DNA from: Cerioporus squamosus
Taxonomy: Eukaryota > Basidiomycota > Agaricomycetes > Polyporales > Polyporaceae
Length of the DNA stretch: 64,000 bases
Assembly: GCA_022592435.1 (NCBI GenBank)
Contig: JABYQS010000018.1
Coordinates: forward strand, 62,001-126,000
Direction: 5' to 3'
Every line of letters begins with the position of its first letter. Position 1 is the stretch's first letter. The notes beneath the pieces are model-generated. The model saw only the letters and a list, made by a program, of their open reading frames with translations. It was not told where the DNA came from and ran no database searches. This document shows positions 11,423-23,158 of this stretch, one piece after another. The position numbers were made by a program, and so were the translations under genes.

Positions 11423-13464
11423 TTACCCCGGAGCAGCGGCAAGCCACGCCCCATGGTACAGGCATTCCTGCGGGTTCACCGGCCCTCCCGCCTTGCAAAA
11501 GTCGAACGTCGGACACCGCACGCAAGGAGCCTGGGATACCCCGCCCGCGACGTGCTCTTGGCGCACGGCGCGGTAAGTGCACGCCCCGTAGTCCTCGTGC
11601 AGGAATGACGCAGTGATGTCCACGCCGCCGGGTGAGGAGGAGCGTTTCCGCTTCGTGCTCGACGAGGAGCGACGCGGGTGCTTGCCGTCTGTGTCCGAGT
11701 CCAATCCGGACTCGGTATCTGAGTTAGGGCGGCGCCTCTTCCGCTGTTTGTGGTTATTGTCATCTTCCTTGTTAACCGCACGATGCCGACTAGACCTCGA
11801 TCCTTCCTCCTGCTTGTACTCCGAGTGCGTTTCAGTCGGGGAGGCCGGGTCCAAGGGCCGCGGTCGCTTGCTGCGTTTGCGGTCGCGCGATGCAGAATCC
11901 GGGTCGTCAGCAGCGCGCCGCTTGCCGGTACGCTCACTTGCGCCGTGCTCCGCATCGCTCTCGCCCGACAGGTCCCACGTCCCAGCGCCGAACGCGGGCA
12001 CCTACGATGTATCGTGAGCGGGATGCAAGTGAATACAGAATCATACCCTACCCGCTCGACTTCCCCATCAACGACCAACACGTTCAAGAGGGACTCGACG
12101 TGCTCGACGGTCAACTGCGTCTCCGTTATCCGACTCTGGATGAGGAACGCAAGTATCTGCTGTGCGGTTGGGTACTGAGGAGACGCAGAGATGGGGTACA
12201 GCTGCTGGGTGGTCGAGGGGAGGTCACCGCCCCTTCGTTTGGGCACGCTCTGGAGTCCACGCACGTCAAAACTCGATAGGGGAAGAGACCGGAAAACACG
12301 GACGTACCCTATCGCGGACGAAGCGCATACATGCGCTGCATAGTAGCTTGATGAACTCGGTGTCGAGCTCGTTGTCGGTGTACCACGGGCCGCCGGTCAT
12401 TTCTTCGGACGGCTGGAGGTGGTAGAGCATGTAGATCCTGCGCGTCGGATACTGCGTCCAGTGATGTGTGAGAATCATACGACTGTCGCAACGACACATG
12501 CAGTTGGGTCCGTGCAGGCTTACTTTGTGATGCGTGGCCGTCTTGACGAGCTTCTTCTGCGTGAGCGCCTTCAGACAGCGGTCGATGACCGTCTGGTGCA
12601 GCTGGGTCTTTGCCTTCAGGTGCTTCGTCCATATTCCTAGCACCAGCAACATAGTCAGCTTAGCGGTCATGCGTACGCACATCCCAGGGGGGATCGTCTC
12701 AGCGACTGGCACACTTATTTGGCGGACAATCACCGACTCGAACAGTCCATGAAATCAGTCAAGCCAGACGGTACGCCGTCGATGCCCACCATGGTTTTGC
12801 CGCCATCCGTAAGGCATTCGATAGTCACCCATATACGCGCTTCTCGTCAGAGGTGCCGAGGGCTTCTGCGCGCGCGAGGAGGACAGAAGGTGGCGAACAG
12901 TCCGCCGGCCGGACTGGAGCCTTTACAGATTGGACTTTCTCCGCAAAGCGATGGACGCGGACGGAGTCAGACATACCTTCACTCTGCGCCACCTGTATGT
13001 AGCTCAAAATCAACGCCTCCTCTTCGCTCATGTCCTTCTTCCTACAATGCGCAACCATCACGACGTCAGCGGACCCACACACGGCCGGCCCTAACGCACG
13101 TAGCGAACTCACACCTCAAGCTCCTTCTTCGCGACGCCGCGGAACGTCAGTCCCCCAGATGCGTCCTTCATCGCCTTCAGCAAGCCCTAGCAACATACCC
13201 CGTCGTCAGTCTCCCCTGCGCGGCCTTCGGAGTGGACCGTCGGGGTGCATACCGTCGCGAGGAGGAAGTTGAGCGCGGCGGTGCGCTCGGACGCGTCTGA
13301 GATGAGCGCGGCGCATTGTTTCTGAGTAAGTGTCTGCCATAGCGTGTCTTCATATATCCGCGAGGCTTTGGGGGAGAATGTGGACGAGGACGTACGTGCT
13401 TTGGATCTGCGAGCGCGGCTTGGTGCAGCTTCTGCTCGAGCGCGTTGAGTTTTCGCCCGCTCAT
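11423..13464 (-). CDS. RPC34: RNA polymerase III subunit RPC34 (RPC6), copy 1
   Basis: Subunit of the Pol III initiation subcomplex (RPC82/RPC34/RPC31) that contacts TFIIIB and opens promoters of tRNA and 5S genes. It starts MSGRKLNALEQKLHQ. It continues through tandem winged-helix segments (TLTQKQCAALISDASERT, GLLKAMKDASGGLTFRGV, then EEEALILSYIQVAQSE, GIWTKHLKAKTQLHQTVI), the block YPTRRIYMLYHLQPSEEM, the third winged helix RITETQLTVEHVESLLNV, and the C-terminus PCVRCPTFDFC with a further Cys in NPQEC. Those four cysteines fit the 4Fe-4S site of this subunit. All exons join without a break. The linker before the cluster is polar and shorter than in copy 2. It is divergent from the neighbouring membrane-protein gene with about 285 bases shared upstream. 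Confidence 0.9.
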
Positions 13465-13748
13465 TCTTCTCGTTCGCAAGTATGTCCGTGGTTCTCGTGT
13501 TTGGAGGTAAAACGCATGTATTCCAGAGCAATAACGATGCAATAGCCCCAGCAAGCAGGAAGTGCGAGCGGAGGCAAGATAGGGCAAGATACGAAGGAGG
13601 ACAAGTTGCGGAGCGCCCGTACCCCAGACCCGCGAGAACAGGGCGCGCTTTCTCCACATTCCGTCGTCACCAACCGTCAAGTCGCTCGTTTACTTACACG
13701 TCCTCGCAGCTCTTTAAACCTGCATAGCGCTCCTTTATTTCTGCAACC

Positions 13749-14715
13749 ATGTCATCGAGGTCTCCTAGCCGTCAACAACATTCGCAGCAGCACGATCGCG
13801 ACATGTACGCGGACGAGGAACGAGCTGCTCGCGGACTACTTCGAGAAGAGCGCGTTTGCTGTGAGGAATATATTCGCTCGGTATGTCCTCTAGCTGCTAG
13901 TCGAGAAAAAAGCGGCCTGAGAAAGCGCACGCAACGAGGGAGCGTTCCGCTGATGCTATAGCGCAGGTTTGAGCGGAAGGTCGCGCGGCCTCTGATACAG
14001 TACCTCCTGGTGTCGTTCCGCGAACGACCGGTAGCCTCGGTAAGTCCTTCCATACGCCTTGGAACGGCTATATAAGTGCTCACACTCGTACGCCCGCAGA
14101 CATTCGTTGCGACTTACGTCGTGCTGAGCGCACTCCCCGTGCTGTCATTCATGTACGCCCGCACTCTCCTGACCCATATACGCGCGTCGCGTGTCTGATC
14201 GAGGGCTTATAGAGGGTTCTCCGTGTTCGTGTTCACCGCGTTCGCCTTCCTCGCGCTCGCGCTCGCCATTGTCTGTGCGTCCTCGGTAGTCGGCTTCGTC
14301 GGTGAGTCCCCGTCGTCCCTCATGCTGCTTCTTGCAGCGCATACACTCAACCCCCCTCGACACACAACGTACCTCTAGGCTTCTGGCTCGCTTGCATCCT
14401 CTTCCTCTTCCTCTTCGTCGCCGGGCCCTCACCCTCGGTGCCCTTGCGACGTTCATCTTCCTCCGCTTCCTCCTCCGCGCGCGTCAAGACGGCCCCCGCA
14501 CCGCGCTCTCCGAGCTCGCCGAGCTTGCACGCCGGCGACAACTGGGCGCAGACAATCAAGGTACTAGTACTAGTAGCTCCGACGCCGTGGATGTAAAGAA
14601 GGAGGATCCGGACAGCGAGGTGGACTCGGTCGTCGTGGTGCGCCCTGGAGAGGCGCAGAAGGAGACGCAGATTCTCGAGCCCACGCCTGGGGTGCCGGTG
14701 GACGCGCCTGCTTGA
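13749..14715 (+). CDS. Small multi-pass membrane protein, promethin/LDO-like (tentative)
   Basis: Five short exons encode a polar N-terminus (MSSRSPSRQQHSQQHDRD), an amphipathic block (NELLADYFEKSAFAVRN, then FERKVARPLIQYLL) and consecutive hydrophobic segments (TFVATYVVLSALPVLSF, FSVFVFTAFAFLALALAIV, GFWLACILFLFLFVAG, LTLGALATFIFLRFLL). An acidic tail ends in PGVPVDAPA. This layout resembles promethin/LDO-type lipid-droplet assembly proteins; that is fold-level resemblance only. Two single-base breaks are needed: one extra base near 13815-13822, between the N-terminus and the amphipathic block, and one missing base in CCGGGCCC at 14421-14428. The protein is therefore not continuous in the sequence as given. 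Shares an upstream region with RPC34 copy 1. Confidence 0.5.
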
Positions 14716-14918
14716 GTGCGTGGTTGCACCGGTTGTGGTGGTGGTTCTTGTCATGCTTCTTGTTCACGGGCACCTGCGCCTGCTCTGCATGGGACTCACT
14801 CTGTATCCTTCTTTGTACGATATCTCGTCGCGGTTGCAAACGTTGGGAACATATAACGTGTGTTCGTTCGACCACTTAGTACTAGTTATCCGTGACCCCG
14901 CCAACGCTCGACGTATTC

Positions 14919-15268
14919 ATGGACAGTGACCGATCGAATATGAACCCACCCAAACCGACCGCCTCAGGCCGCTCCCTCCTCTCCTCTCCGCTCCCTCCAC
15001 CCCGCCCAACCCATTCACGCGCGACCACAAGCTCTGCACCTGCGACCACCCCTGCCTGCAGGTCCATCCTGTACTCAGTACTTACAAGAGTGTCCCCAGC
15101 TTCACTACACGCCCTCCCTGCGAGAGGATACGGACGTCTCGGACCGGGGGCCCGAAGTATCCGTATGGGCGCTTCGCGATTTGGACTGCAGATTTGAGTC
15201 GCTCGCGTCGACGAGTTACTTCCACCGTGCACCTCCTCCCCCGCAATCCATCCTATACCCGTTAAAAG
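14919..15268 (+). pseudogene. Fragment with the Cys-rich motif CTCxHxCLQVHP
   Basis: Starting at an ATG near 14919 (MDSDRSNMNPPKP, then a proline-rich run) the sequence becomes, one base out of frame near 15003, NPFTRDHKLCTCDHPCLQVHP. This matches the protein at 30488-31084 (NPFSRGCRDKLCTCEHTCLQVHP), including the preceding PPKP and PLPPPPR stretches. After VHP the two diverge. It could be a decayed relative, or a gene with a consensus error and an unrecognised 3' part. No function is assigned. Confidence 0.4.
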
Positions 15269-15349
15269 CTGCTTCAATCCTTTTTCTTGGATACGACACT
15301 GGGCTGGTAACATACGCGACGCGACCCACCCGCAATCTCGTGAGGCAAG

Positions 15350-17767
15350 ATGAGCGGCCGCAAACTGAACACGCACGAGCAGAAGCTGCACCAGGCCGCG
15401 CTCGCGGACCCCAAGCACGTACGTTTCATCCCCGAGACGCGTCGTAAGATACGCCGCTCACGCTCTCTGCGCGTAGACTCTGACGCAGAAGGAATGCGAC
15501 GCCCTCATCCCGGACGCGGCTGCGCGGACGGCCGCGCTCAACTTCCTCCTGGGCACGGTGAGCCTTGTCGAACTGTGAGGCTCGTCTGGGAGCTCGCTCA
15601 TGAGAGGTATGTGCTTTTAGGGCCTGCTGAAAGCGATGAAGGACACGAAGGGGGCGGTGTCCTTCCGCGCTGTGATGAAGAAGGAGCTTGAAGTGTGCGT
15701 TCACTCAGCATGCCTGGCGGGCGAGACATGAGACTGCGGGCTGATGACGACGCATTTCACATTTGAAGGAAGAAGGACTTGAGCGGGGAGGAGGCTATGA
15801 TCCTGAGCTACATACAGGCTGCGAAGAACGAAGGTACGTCGTTTCGCTTTCTTGCACCCACTGTCCTCCCAGTCTTGCCATACCTCTCAGAGTGCCATGC
15901 TGCTCTCGGAAAGACGCGTGCGTAGCCGTCGAGACTTCGCTGTTCGCCCACCGAGCTAGACATAGGTCGAGACTCGAATGCGTGTGGCGTGCCGAGTCGC
16001 TTGAGACTCAAGAGAATCTCGGGGCAGCTTGAGTTCTGGCCCCAGCGGCATATGTGGTTAAGCTCTCTCTCTCGCGGAGAGACGATGGCTTATAGTGCAT
16101 GCGTTCTTTCCCGGGTGCTCGTATGCCCAGCTGGACCTTCTGCATGAGCCGACTGGTCTGCACCCATCTCAAATCCCGCCGATACTGACGGTCCTGACTG
16201 TATGCGTCCACATCGACTGTGTATACCTCTACACAATTGCCGCAGGGATCCTAGGCTGCATGCGCTGCATATACGCGATTATCTCACAGAGCAACGTGCC
16301 TGTCCCCATTGCAACATACTATCGAGAGCGCTGACTGACTGACTGACCCTACGCTTCCAGGCATATGGACGAAGCACCTCAAGGCAAAAACGGAGCTGCA
16401 CCAGACGGTCATCGACCGGTGCCTCAAGTCGCTCGTGCAGAAGCAGCTCATCAAGGCCACCAAGTCCGTCAAGGTGCGCACGCCTCCCCTCGCTGCGCCT
16501 CTCCCGCTGACGGCCACTCGCGTCCACAGTACCCGACCCGTAAGATCTATATGCTCTACCACCTCCAGCCGTCAGACGAGATGACCGGCGGCCCGTGGTA
16601 CACCGACAACGAGCTCGACACCGAGTTCATCAAGCTGCTCTGCAGCGCGTGCGTCCGCTTCATCCGCGACCGGGTGCGTCTCCGTCTCCCCGCTCCTTCT
16701 CAGCCCTCCCTGCCTGTCCCTTCGCATGACTCACTCACGCGGCGGCCCCCAGAGCACCCCAAAACAAAAGCACGCAGACTCGTCGTCCGCGGGCAACCAG
16801 CCGCTCTACCCAATCTCGGGCGGGCCGCAGTACCCGACCGCGCAGCAGGTCCAGGGCTTCCTCAGCAAGAGCCGCATCACGGAGACGGAGCTCACCGTCG
16901 AGCACGTCGAGACGCTCCTCAACGTCCTCGTGCTCGACGGCGACATCGAGCGGGTGAGTCTCTCCCTTTACTGCCTTCCCTGTCCCCGCCCGTTCCTCGC
17001 TAACTTCTTTTCCACGAGGTCCCGGCGTTCGGCGCGGCGTCGTGGGACACCGCGGACAACGCCGCGCGCGCATCCGACTCGAGCGATGACGATGATGACG
17101 AGCGCAGCGCGAGGGAGAAGAAGAAGCAGAAGAAGCGCAAACGGCGGGACGACTCCCCGGCGCGCGACCGCAAGCGCAGCAAACGCAGCCGCTCGTCCTC
17201 CCCTCAGACTCAGATTCGGACAGCGAGGACGGGCGCGAGCGGAGGCGCAGGAAGAAGAAGAGCAGGAGCCGCGCGGCGAGCAGCGATTCCGACGACGAAA
17301 GCGACAGCGAGCGCGAGAGACGGAAGAGGAAGAAGAAGAAGCGTTCGAGGGAGAGTTCGGACGTGGACATGAGCGACGAGGAGAGCAAGAGCAGGAGCAG
17401 GAGCAAGAGCAAGCGGAAGAAGAGCCGGCGGAGTCACTCCTCGGACGAGGACTCTGGCTCGGACTCCGAGTCGGACCGAGGCTCGCGCTCGCACTCGAAG
17501 AGCAAGGCGAGCAGCAGCAGCAAGCGCAAGCGTTCGCCGTCGCCCGCGGAGGACATCACGGCGTCGTTCCTGCAGGAGGAGTACGGCGCGTACGTGTACC
17601 GTGCGGTGCGCCAGGAGCTCGCGGCGGGCGGGGGCGGCGGGCTCGCGCAGACTCCCTGCGTGCGGTGTCCGACGTTCGACTTCTGCAAGGGGGGTGGGCC
17701 GGTGAACCCGCAGGAGTGTGAGTACTATGGGGTGTGGCTTTCCGCGGCGGAAGTGGCGAAGGAGTAG
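15350..17767 (+). CDS. RPC34: RNA polymerase III subunit RPC34 (RPC6), copy 2
   Basis: Second full copy, divergent from the first. It carries the same N-terminus MSGRKLNTHEQKLHQ, winged-helix blocks (TLTQKECDALIPD, GLLKAMKDTKGAVSF, GEEAMILSYIQAAKNE, GIWTKHLKAKTELHQTVI), YPTRKIYMLYHLQPSDEM, RITETELTVEHVETLLNV, and the four cysteines PCVRCPTFDFC and NPQEC of the putative 4Fe-4S site. Before the cluster it has a long Arg/Ser/Glu/Lys linker (about 150 residues, RS-like) that is much shorter in copy 1. Within this linker the frame slips by one base at the C run 17200-17203 (TCCTCCCCTCAG): four Cs where five would keep the frame. One intron (about 15832-16360) is near 530 nt, much longer than its neighbours. 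Reading frame and motifs are otherwise intact. Confidence 0.87.
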
Positions 17768-18049
17768 AACCTAGGGCAAGTGTGTTGATGCAGAAGGGGA
17801 CGTGCATATGCATACAGTACTTGCTGTATCGTGTCGCAATTGGATACATGAGAGGTTGAGATTCCACCACCAGCTTTCTAGTGCGTCGATGAACGAGCGT
17901 TGGCATTGGCAAGTCCACGAGTACTATATCACTGTACAAAAATCTACTGGTACATGATGCAAGGAGGGTATACATGTGTTGTACAAGAATACAGCGTCCG
18001 AAAGCAAAGAGCACGATATCCCAGTCAGTCCGAGTCCTCAGTCAACGGC

Positions 18050-21000
18050 CTACACCTCAGTCTCAACCTCAGGCTTCCGAGCCTTCATCTTGAACCTATC
18101 CTTGACCGCGTGCGCGCTGTCCTCGACGCTGTCCTTGATCCATTCGGCAGTGCGCACGGGCTTCGCCTGCATGACCCCGCGGTGGTCCCTATGCAACTCC
18201 TTCTGGTGCTTCCGCCACTCCTTCGCCTTCCCGATGATGCCCCCATGCTTCTTCTCACTCCCGTCCGTCTCGTTCCCGCTCTCCTCCTGCTCCTGCTCCC
18301 GCCCGCCAGAGCCCGAGCTCCCGCTCTGCGTGCTCTCCGCGGAGCTCTCGACCTCAACCGAGTCCGCAGACACGACCGTGTTCGTCCCATGCCCCTCCGC
18401 ATCCCCCGACGCGTCCTCGCTATCGCCCTCCTGCGTGTTCACCGGCCCGTCCGTCATGGTCTTGTCCGTTTTCTCGGAACTCCGCTCCTCCCCATCGCGC
18501 TCCTGCGTCTCGTGGCTCTCCTGCGCCTGGTGGTCCTGCGGCACCTTCACCGCAAGCTCGCCGATCGCATCGCGGAACCCGGCGTTCTTCTGCCGCTCGA
18601 ACTCGTCCCACGACCCGCGCTTCCGCGCGCCCTGGCCGTTCAGCATCTCGTAGTGCTCGTGCGTGATGCCCGGCCAGAAGACGAGGTCGAGGAAGACGCT
18701 GCCGATGCGTTCGACCTTCTCCTTGTCGCTGTCCCAGTAGCCGAGGTCGCCGTCGGGCGGGACGTAGTTGAGCTTCAGACGCGAGTAGTCGCCGTCCTTG
18801 GCGCGCCAGAGCGAGACCTCGACCGGGCCCTCTGCGCGGTCGACGAGGTCGCGCAACCAGAGGACGCCGTGCGCCCTGCGGCCAGAGCTCTTGAACCCGG
18901 ACGCGTCGCGGAAGGAGATGAGGAGTGCCGCCGCGTACCGCTGGCGCACGGGCAGCTTGGTCGGGCTATCGGGTGCCCAGACGATCTTGTCGTCGCGCCG
19001 TTCGGCCGTCTTACGAGATACCTTCTCCTCAGCCTCGCCGGTCGTGGTCTTGAGACGGATCTCACACTTCGATAGGTCGACCTGCTGAGATTGGACGGAT
19101 ACGTCGCGGATCTCCAGGGCACCGGTGTCGAATCCGAGCAGATTCGGTGGCAGCTTCGCCTCCACGGGCCTGAAGAGAAGTGAGATTCTGATACGGCCGG
19201 ATCCGAGGCCCTTCTCCAGCGAGTAGCACCGAGTGACCTCGGAGGCGTTCACGAATACCTCAGAGAGCTGCTCGGTCGTCATAAGCATCGTGTTGCCTGT
19301 CCTGGAGTGACAATTCGACGTACCTTCAGGAAGACGGTACCAAGCACGACATCGTTCTCTCGCATGCGGGAATCCTTCACCGTCACAGTGACATGCGCCT
19401 TCCTCCAGTCCCTCACGAAGCGCTCCGTACCGGCATTGAACATCGGCGAACTAGTGATCGGCTTGACCCGCGTTTCGTATACCAGCTCGTCGTTGAGAGA
19501 GCTACAAAGTGACGTGTCAGCAACCTCGGAAGAACTCAGTAAGAGACAGACGCACATGGTACAGTACGACGACGGCAAGCCTTCGCCTTCTTCCTCCGTC
19601 TGCTCGCCGTCGTCCTGGCCCTTCTCGCTCTCGCGTCCCTTGCTGCCCTTGCGCTCCTTGCCCATGGTCTTGACAGACAGATCCCGGATCTCGTGCACCT
19701 GCACGCTGATCAGACCGCTCGGCCATTCGGGGTCTGGAGGTGTGACAAGCACGGCCGCCTCGAGATCGTTCAGTGCCACGGCCTTCGCGTCCTTGAACTC
19801 CGGTCTCTGGCGCAGGTCGTCCGGAAGACTGGGGTCTGACCCGTCCGTCGTGAGCTCCTTGTTCGGTGGCACCTTGCCATAGTACCCGACGGTGTACTCG
19901 AGGGAACCCGGGCGGCTCTTCGAGTCCGGGCTCGAGAGAGGAGAGACCCGTCGCACGGGCTTTCCACGCTGGCGAATGAGATCCACGATGTCGATCTCCG
20001 CGAAGCCCAGCATGTCGTCGACGCTCACGCGGTCCGAGTCCCACAGCTGAATGCTGAGCCGCTCGCGCAGCTTCACGGTGTTCACGTCCACGAGGAGCAC
20101 CGCCGTCTCCTCGAACACGGGGTTGCAGTCGCCCTGAATGATGCGTGTCGAGTACAGCGGCTTCTCCAACCGGGAGTACGTGAGCGTGACATATGGGTCT
20201 GCTGAAGACGGGCGCCGGCCTGGTCAGCTGTGCGCATGCGAGAGCAGAGTGCTCACGTACCCGAGCTGCCTGTCGTGTCCATCTTCTTCACCCCGGTGGC
20301 GCGGTGGATGTGGACGACAATCACACCGATAGCTTCCGTGTCTATGCGAGGAGTCAGCGCAAGCACCGCAATGTCCCGGAAGGATTCGCACCTTTCTTGA
20401 TGTCGTCTCCGCTGATGAGCCGCTGCAAGTCGAGGGTCAGGCTCTTCGGTGCGACGTACTCCGCGGCCGCCGTGTCAAGCGCGCTGGAGATGAAGCCAGA
20501 GATGAAGGGTATGTCCATGACGTTCGGGAGCATCCGGCTCAGTGGGAGAACCGATATCGTGATCCGCGGTAGACCCAGGAGGGTGACGAGTGTAGTCTTC
20601 ACGCTGCACAGACGATGAGCCACGACGCGCCGAAGACTATACTTCAGGTGTACTCACAATGGCGGATCGGGGATCAGCTGGAGACGTGCGCGAGCAGTAC
20701 CGACGACGCCAGTGATCTCAACCCAGACGGCTGGAAGATCGATTGAGCTACACAATCCAGCGAGCGCAAGAAGCACCTTCACTTACGAACTCGGACGCCA
20801 GCAACGTTCTTGATACCGACGAAAAATTCGACCAACAAGCTGCACGCGATTAGTCCCACTAAGAGCAGAAGGAAGTCATGACATACTGGATGTTATCTGC
20901 CTTGCTCTGCGCCGAGCGACCGCTGGGCAAGCCTTGGTAGGCGAAGGACAGCTCTAGATTAACATGATCTCCATCGAGAGCCTCGCGGTCGTCCGGATTG

Positions 21001-22060
21001 ATAGTCTCAGCGTCGATGCCCATATCGCTGAGGGTGTCGTGCCCACCCTTCACCTCACCCGTGTCGCGCGACTTGGCGTCAGGAAGAGAGCGGATGGACG
21101 TGATGCGACCAGCATTCGAGCCAAGCCCTAGATCCACCACTCTCACGGAGTGCTGGAAGTACGTGATGCAGTGAGTTCATGCGCATCTCCAAGCTCATAA
21201 ACACTCACGATGAACTTTGGGACAGACGACTGCATAATATCCTCGACCATGTCGATGAGCGAGCTGAACATGTCCGTGTTGATAATCGGCCACAGCCCGC
21301 GGATGACTGCATTCGCCCACTCCGCACTCTCGCGGGTCCGCTCATCGTCGGTCACCTTGCCGTCACCGTCTACGTCGGAGCCTGCCGCCAAGCCGCGCAT
21401 CCTCTCCGCGTGCCAGACGCGCTGCTCGAAATCGCCTTGGGCTGCCTTATTTATGCGGAACAGCAAAGCGTAGCTCAGGAACGCCGGCGGGATGAGGCAC
21501 AGGACGCGCAGGAGCCTGCTGGAGAAGAAAGTGGACACTATGAAGGCGGCTGCGAAGGCACCGGAAATGTAAACAGTACTGGAGTTGGTAATGGAGAGGA
21601 CATGATCGCGATGCTCCTTCCAATCTGCCAACCATATTTGTCAGTCGTTGCATGATAGTCAAGGACATCTCCAGCGGAGACGGTACGAGACTAGCTCGAG
21701 GGGATGCGGCGAGGGAACGTCCGAGCTTTCAGAACACGACGGAGACGAGTACTCACCTGGAGGCGGGAACGGCTGGTGTAACACATTCTCTCCCTTTGGC
21801 CGTGTGTCTGGGTCCTCATCCGCATTGCGGATGTCCAACTCCTCGCCCGTCGTCGGGTCGGTGGCATGCATGACATGCCCCTTGGCGAGCTTGTCCGCGG
21901 TCTTCTCCGTGTTCTTCTCCTCACGCTGCACGCTCTCATCCTGCAGCTGCTGCGCCTTTGCGTCTGTCGCCTTGTCGGGGTTCATGAGCGAGGTGAGCTT
22001 CGTCGCGATGTGCGGCACGGGGTTCTTGCCCGAGTAGGGCTCTGCGAGCTTGTGGGCCAT
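18050..22060 (-). CDS. Tricalbin-like SMP/C2-domain ER-plasma membrane tether
   Basis: The start at 22060 opens a polar N-terminus (MAHKLAEPYSGKNPVPHIA). The next exon carries a hydrophobic hairpin (VYISGAFAAAFIVSTFF, VLCLIPPAFLSYALLF). Then comes the start of a synaptotagmin-like mitochondrial-lipid-binding (SMP) domain: SAEWANAVIRGLWPIINTD, VPKFI, DNIQ, VRVPVWVEITGVVGTARA and LPNVMDIPFISGFI. C2 domains follow (IGVIVVHIHRATGVK, DPYVTLTYSRLEKPLY, NPVFEETAVLLV, LSIQLWDSDRVSVDD, and a second set around ISVQVHEIRDLSVK). The C-terminal third is a further beta-rich region and a long acidic, low-complexity tail ending KARKPEVETEV. Proteins with a hairpin, SMP and several C2 domains tether cortical ER to the plasma membrane and move lipids. 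Roughly 1,150 residues, and no frame break was noticed. Confidence 0.85.
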
Positions 22061-22538
22061 GTCGGGGTCGTCAGGTCGTTAAGAGAATGAGGGTGTGAGA
22101 AGTTGGAGGATGGAGAAGATGGTGGTCATTACTTGGGAAGTGCGCCCATGCTGAAGTTATGTTGTATGGCACATCGCAGCTCGCTTGTTGCATAGTGTCA
22201 TAGGTGGAGTCGTGGGTGCTAGACCTTCGTGGCGCTCCATGCTGGCTGTACTATGCAGTTTGTCGTACTGATGTATGTCTCGCTGGATGGCAACAAGGAT
22301 GACAATACTTGTGAGGGGGTGCTAAAGCACGCTCGATTTGTGGTTAACCGTGCCGGGGAATGGTAGACAGAGGGAGGGAGTATCGGGTTCGAGTTGGGCG
22401 CATTCGGCGCCAAAACGACGTCATACATTGGGCGCTTACGCTCAATGCCTGCGACGGATTCTTCATACATCCATCGGGACGGGTTTTGGCTCTTCATATG
22501 CAGCGAGTTCTAGGATAGCTTAATCATTAATATAAAGG
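22061..22538. other. Upstream region of the tricalbin-like gene
   Basis: No gene recognised. An AT-rich stretch with TATAAAG lies at about 22531, at the edge of repeat copy B. Confidence 0.4.
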
Positions 22539-22875
22539 GGGGTTTTCAGAGCACTTCCAGACACGATGGAAGAAGCACCGTTCCCGCCCAAAGATCATGT
22601 TGCCACGCCGGGCGCCTATTCCCCTTTCGTCTTTGCCTCAGATCCACGATGTACTAACCACTGATGTAAGTCTCTGGTCGTGTCTTTCGTCACAAAGATC
22701 AGAGTCATCGTGATTCTCACTACCCACTCTCTTCCAGTTAGCTGTATAAGCAGTCTACTGCTCAATAAGTGAGATTCTACATACGATCGCGATGATTCAA
22801 CTGCGGATGTCGCAGGGCTAATCCAGCCTGCAACGGTACATGCAGCTATTAGCAACTCACTCGATATCAGCGTGT
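22539..22875 (-). repeat. Dispersed repeat, copy B (inverted relative to copy A)
   Basis: Reverse-complement counterpart of 9446-9716, about 13 kb away. It is some 65 bases longer because of an insertion between GAGGCAAAG and TTCCATCGTGTCT and further small indels. It lies between two divergent genes and has no recognisable coding content. Confidence 0.7.
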
Positions 22876-23158
22876 CCACTGAAGTCAGCTGAAAAGCGTA
22901 AGGTGAGAATGCGAATGGCTTGTGCTATTTCGTTTGGTTGTATCGAGAACAACATCTGTTAGCAGCCGCAAGTCACTCATCAACAATCGATCAAGTTCAT
23001 CGTTCCAAGTTGGCACTCGTAGAGGACGCTGCCATCTAGACCGAATTCTGCTCTGCTTGCATCAAATACGCGTTCTCGTTGGCCAGGCGCGCCTCCACCG
23101 AACTTCCAGGCTCATCCGCTCCCTGTCGAAGACTGCACCTACATCCTGCGCGAACACC

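Noticed and set aside
16726..17721. 331-codon plus-strand frame overlapping RPC34 copy 2
   Set aside because: It is a shifted reading of the Arg/Ser/Glu linker and Fe-S exon; composition is low complexity and it conflicts with the conserved frame.
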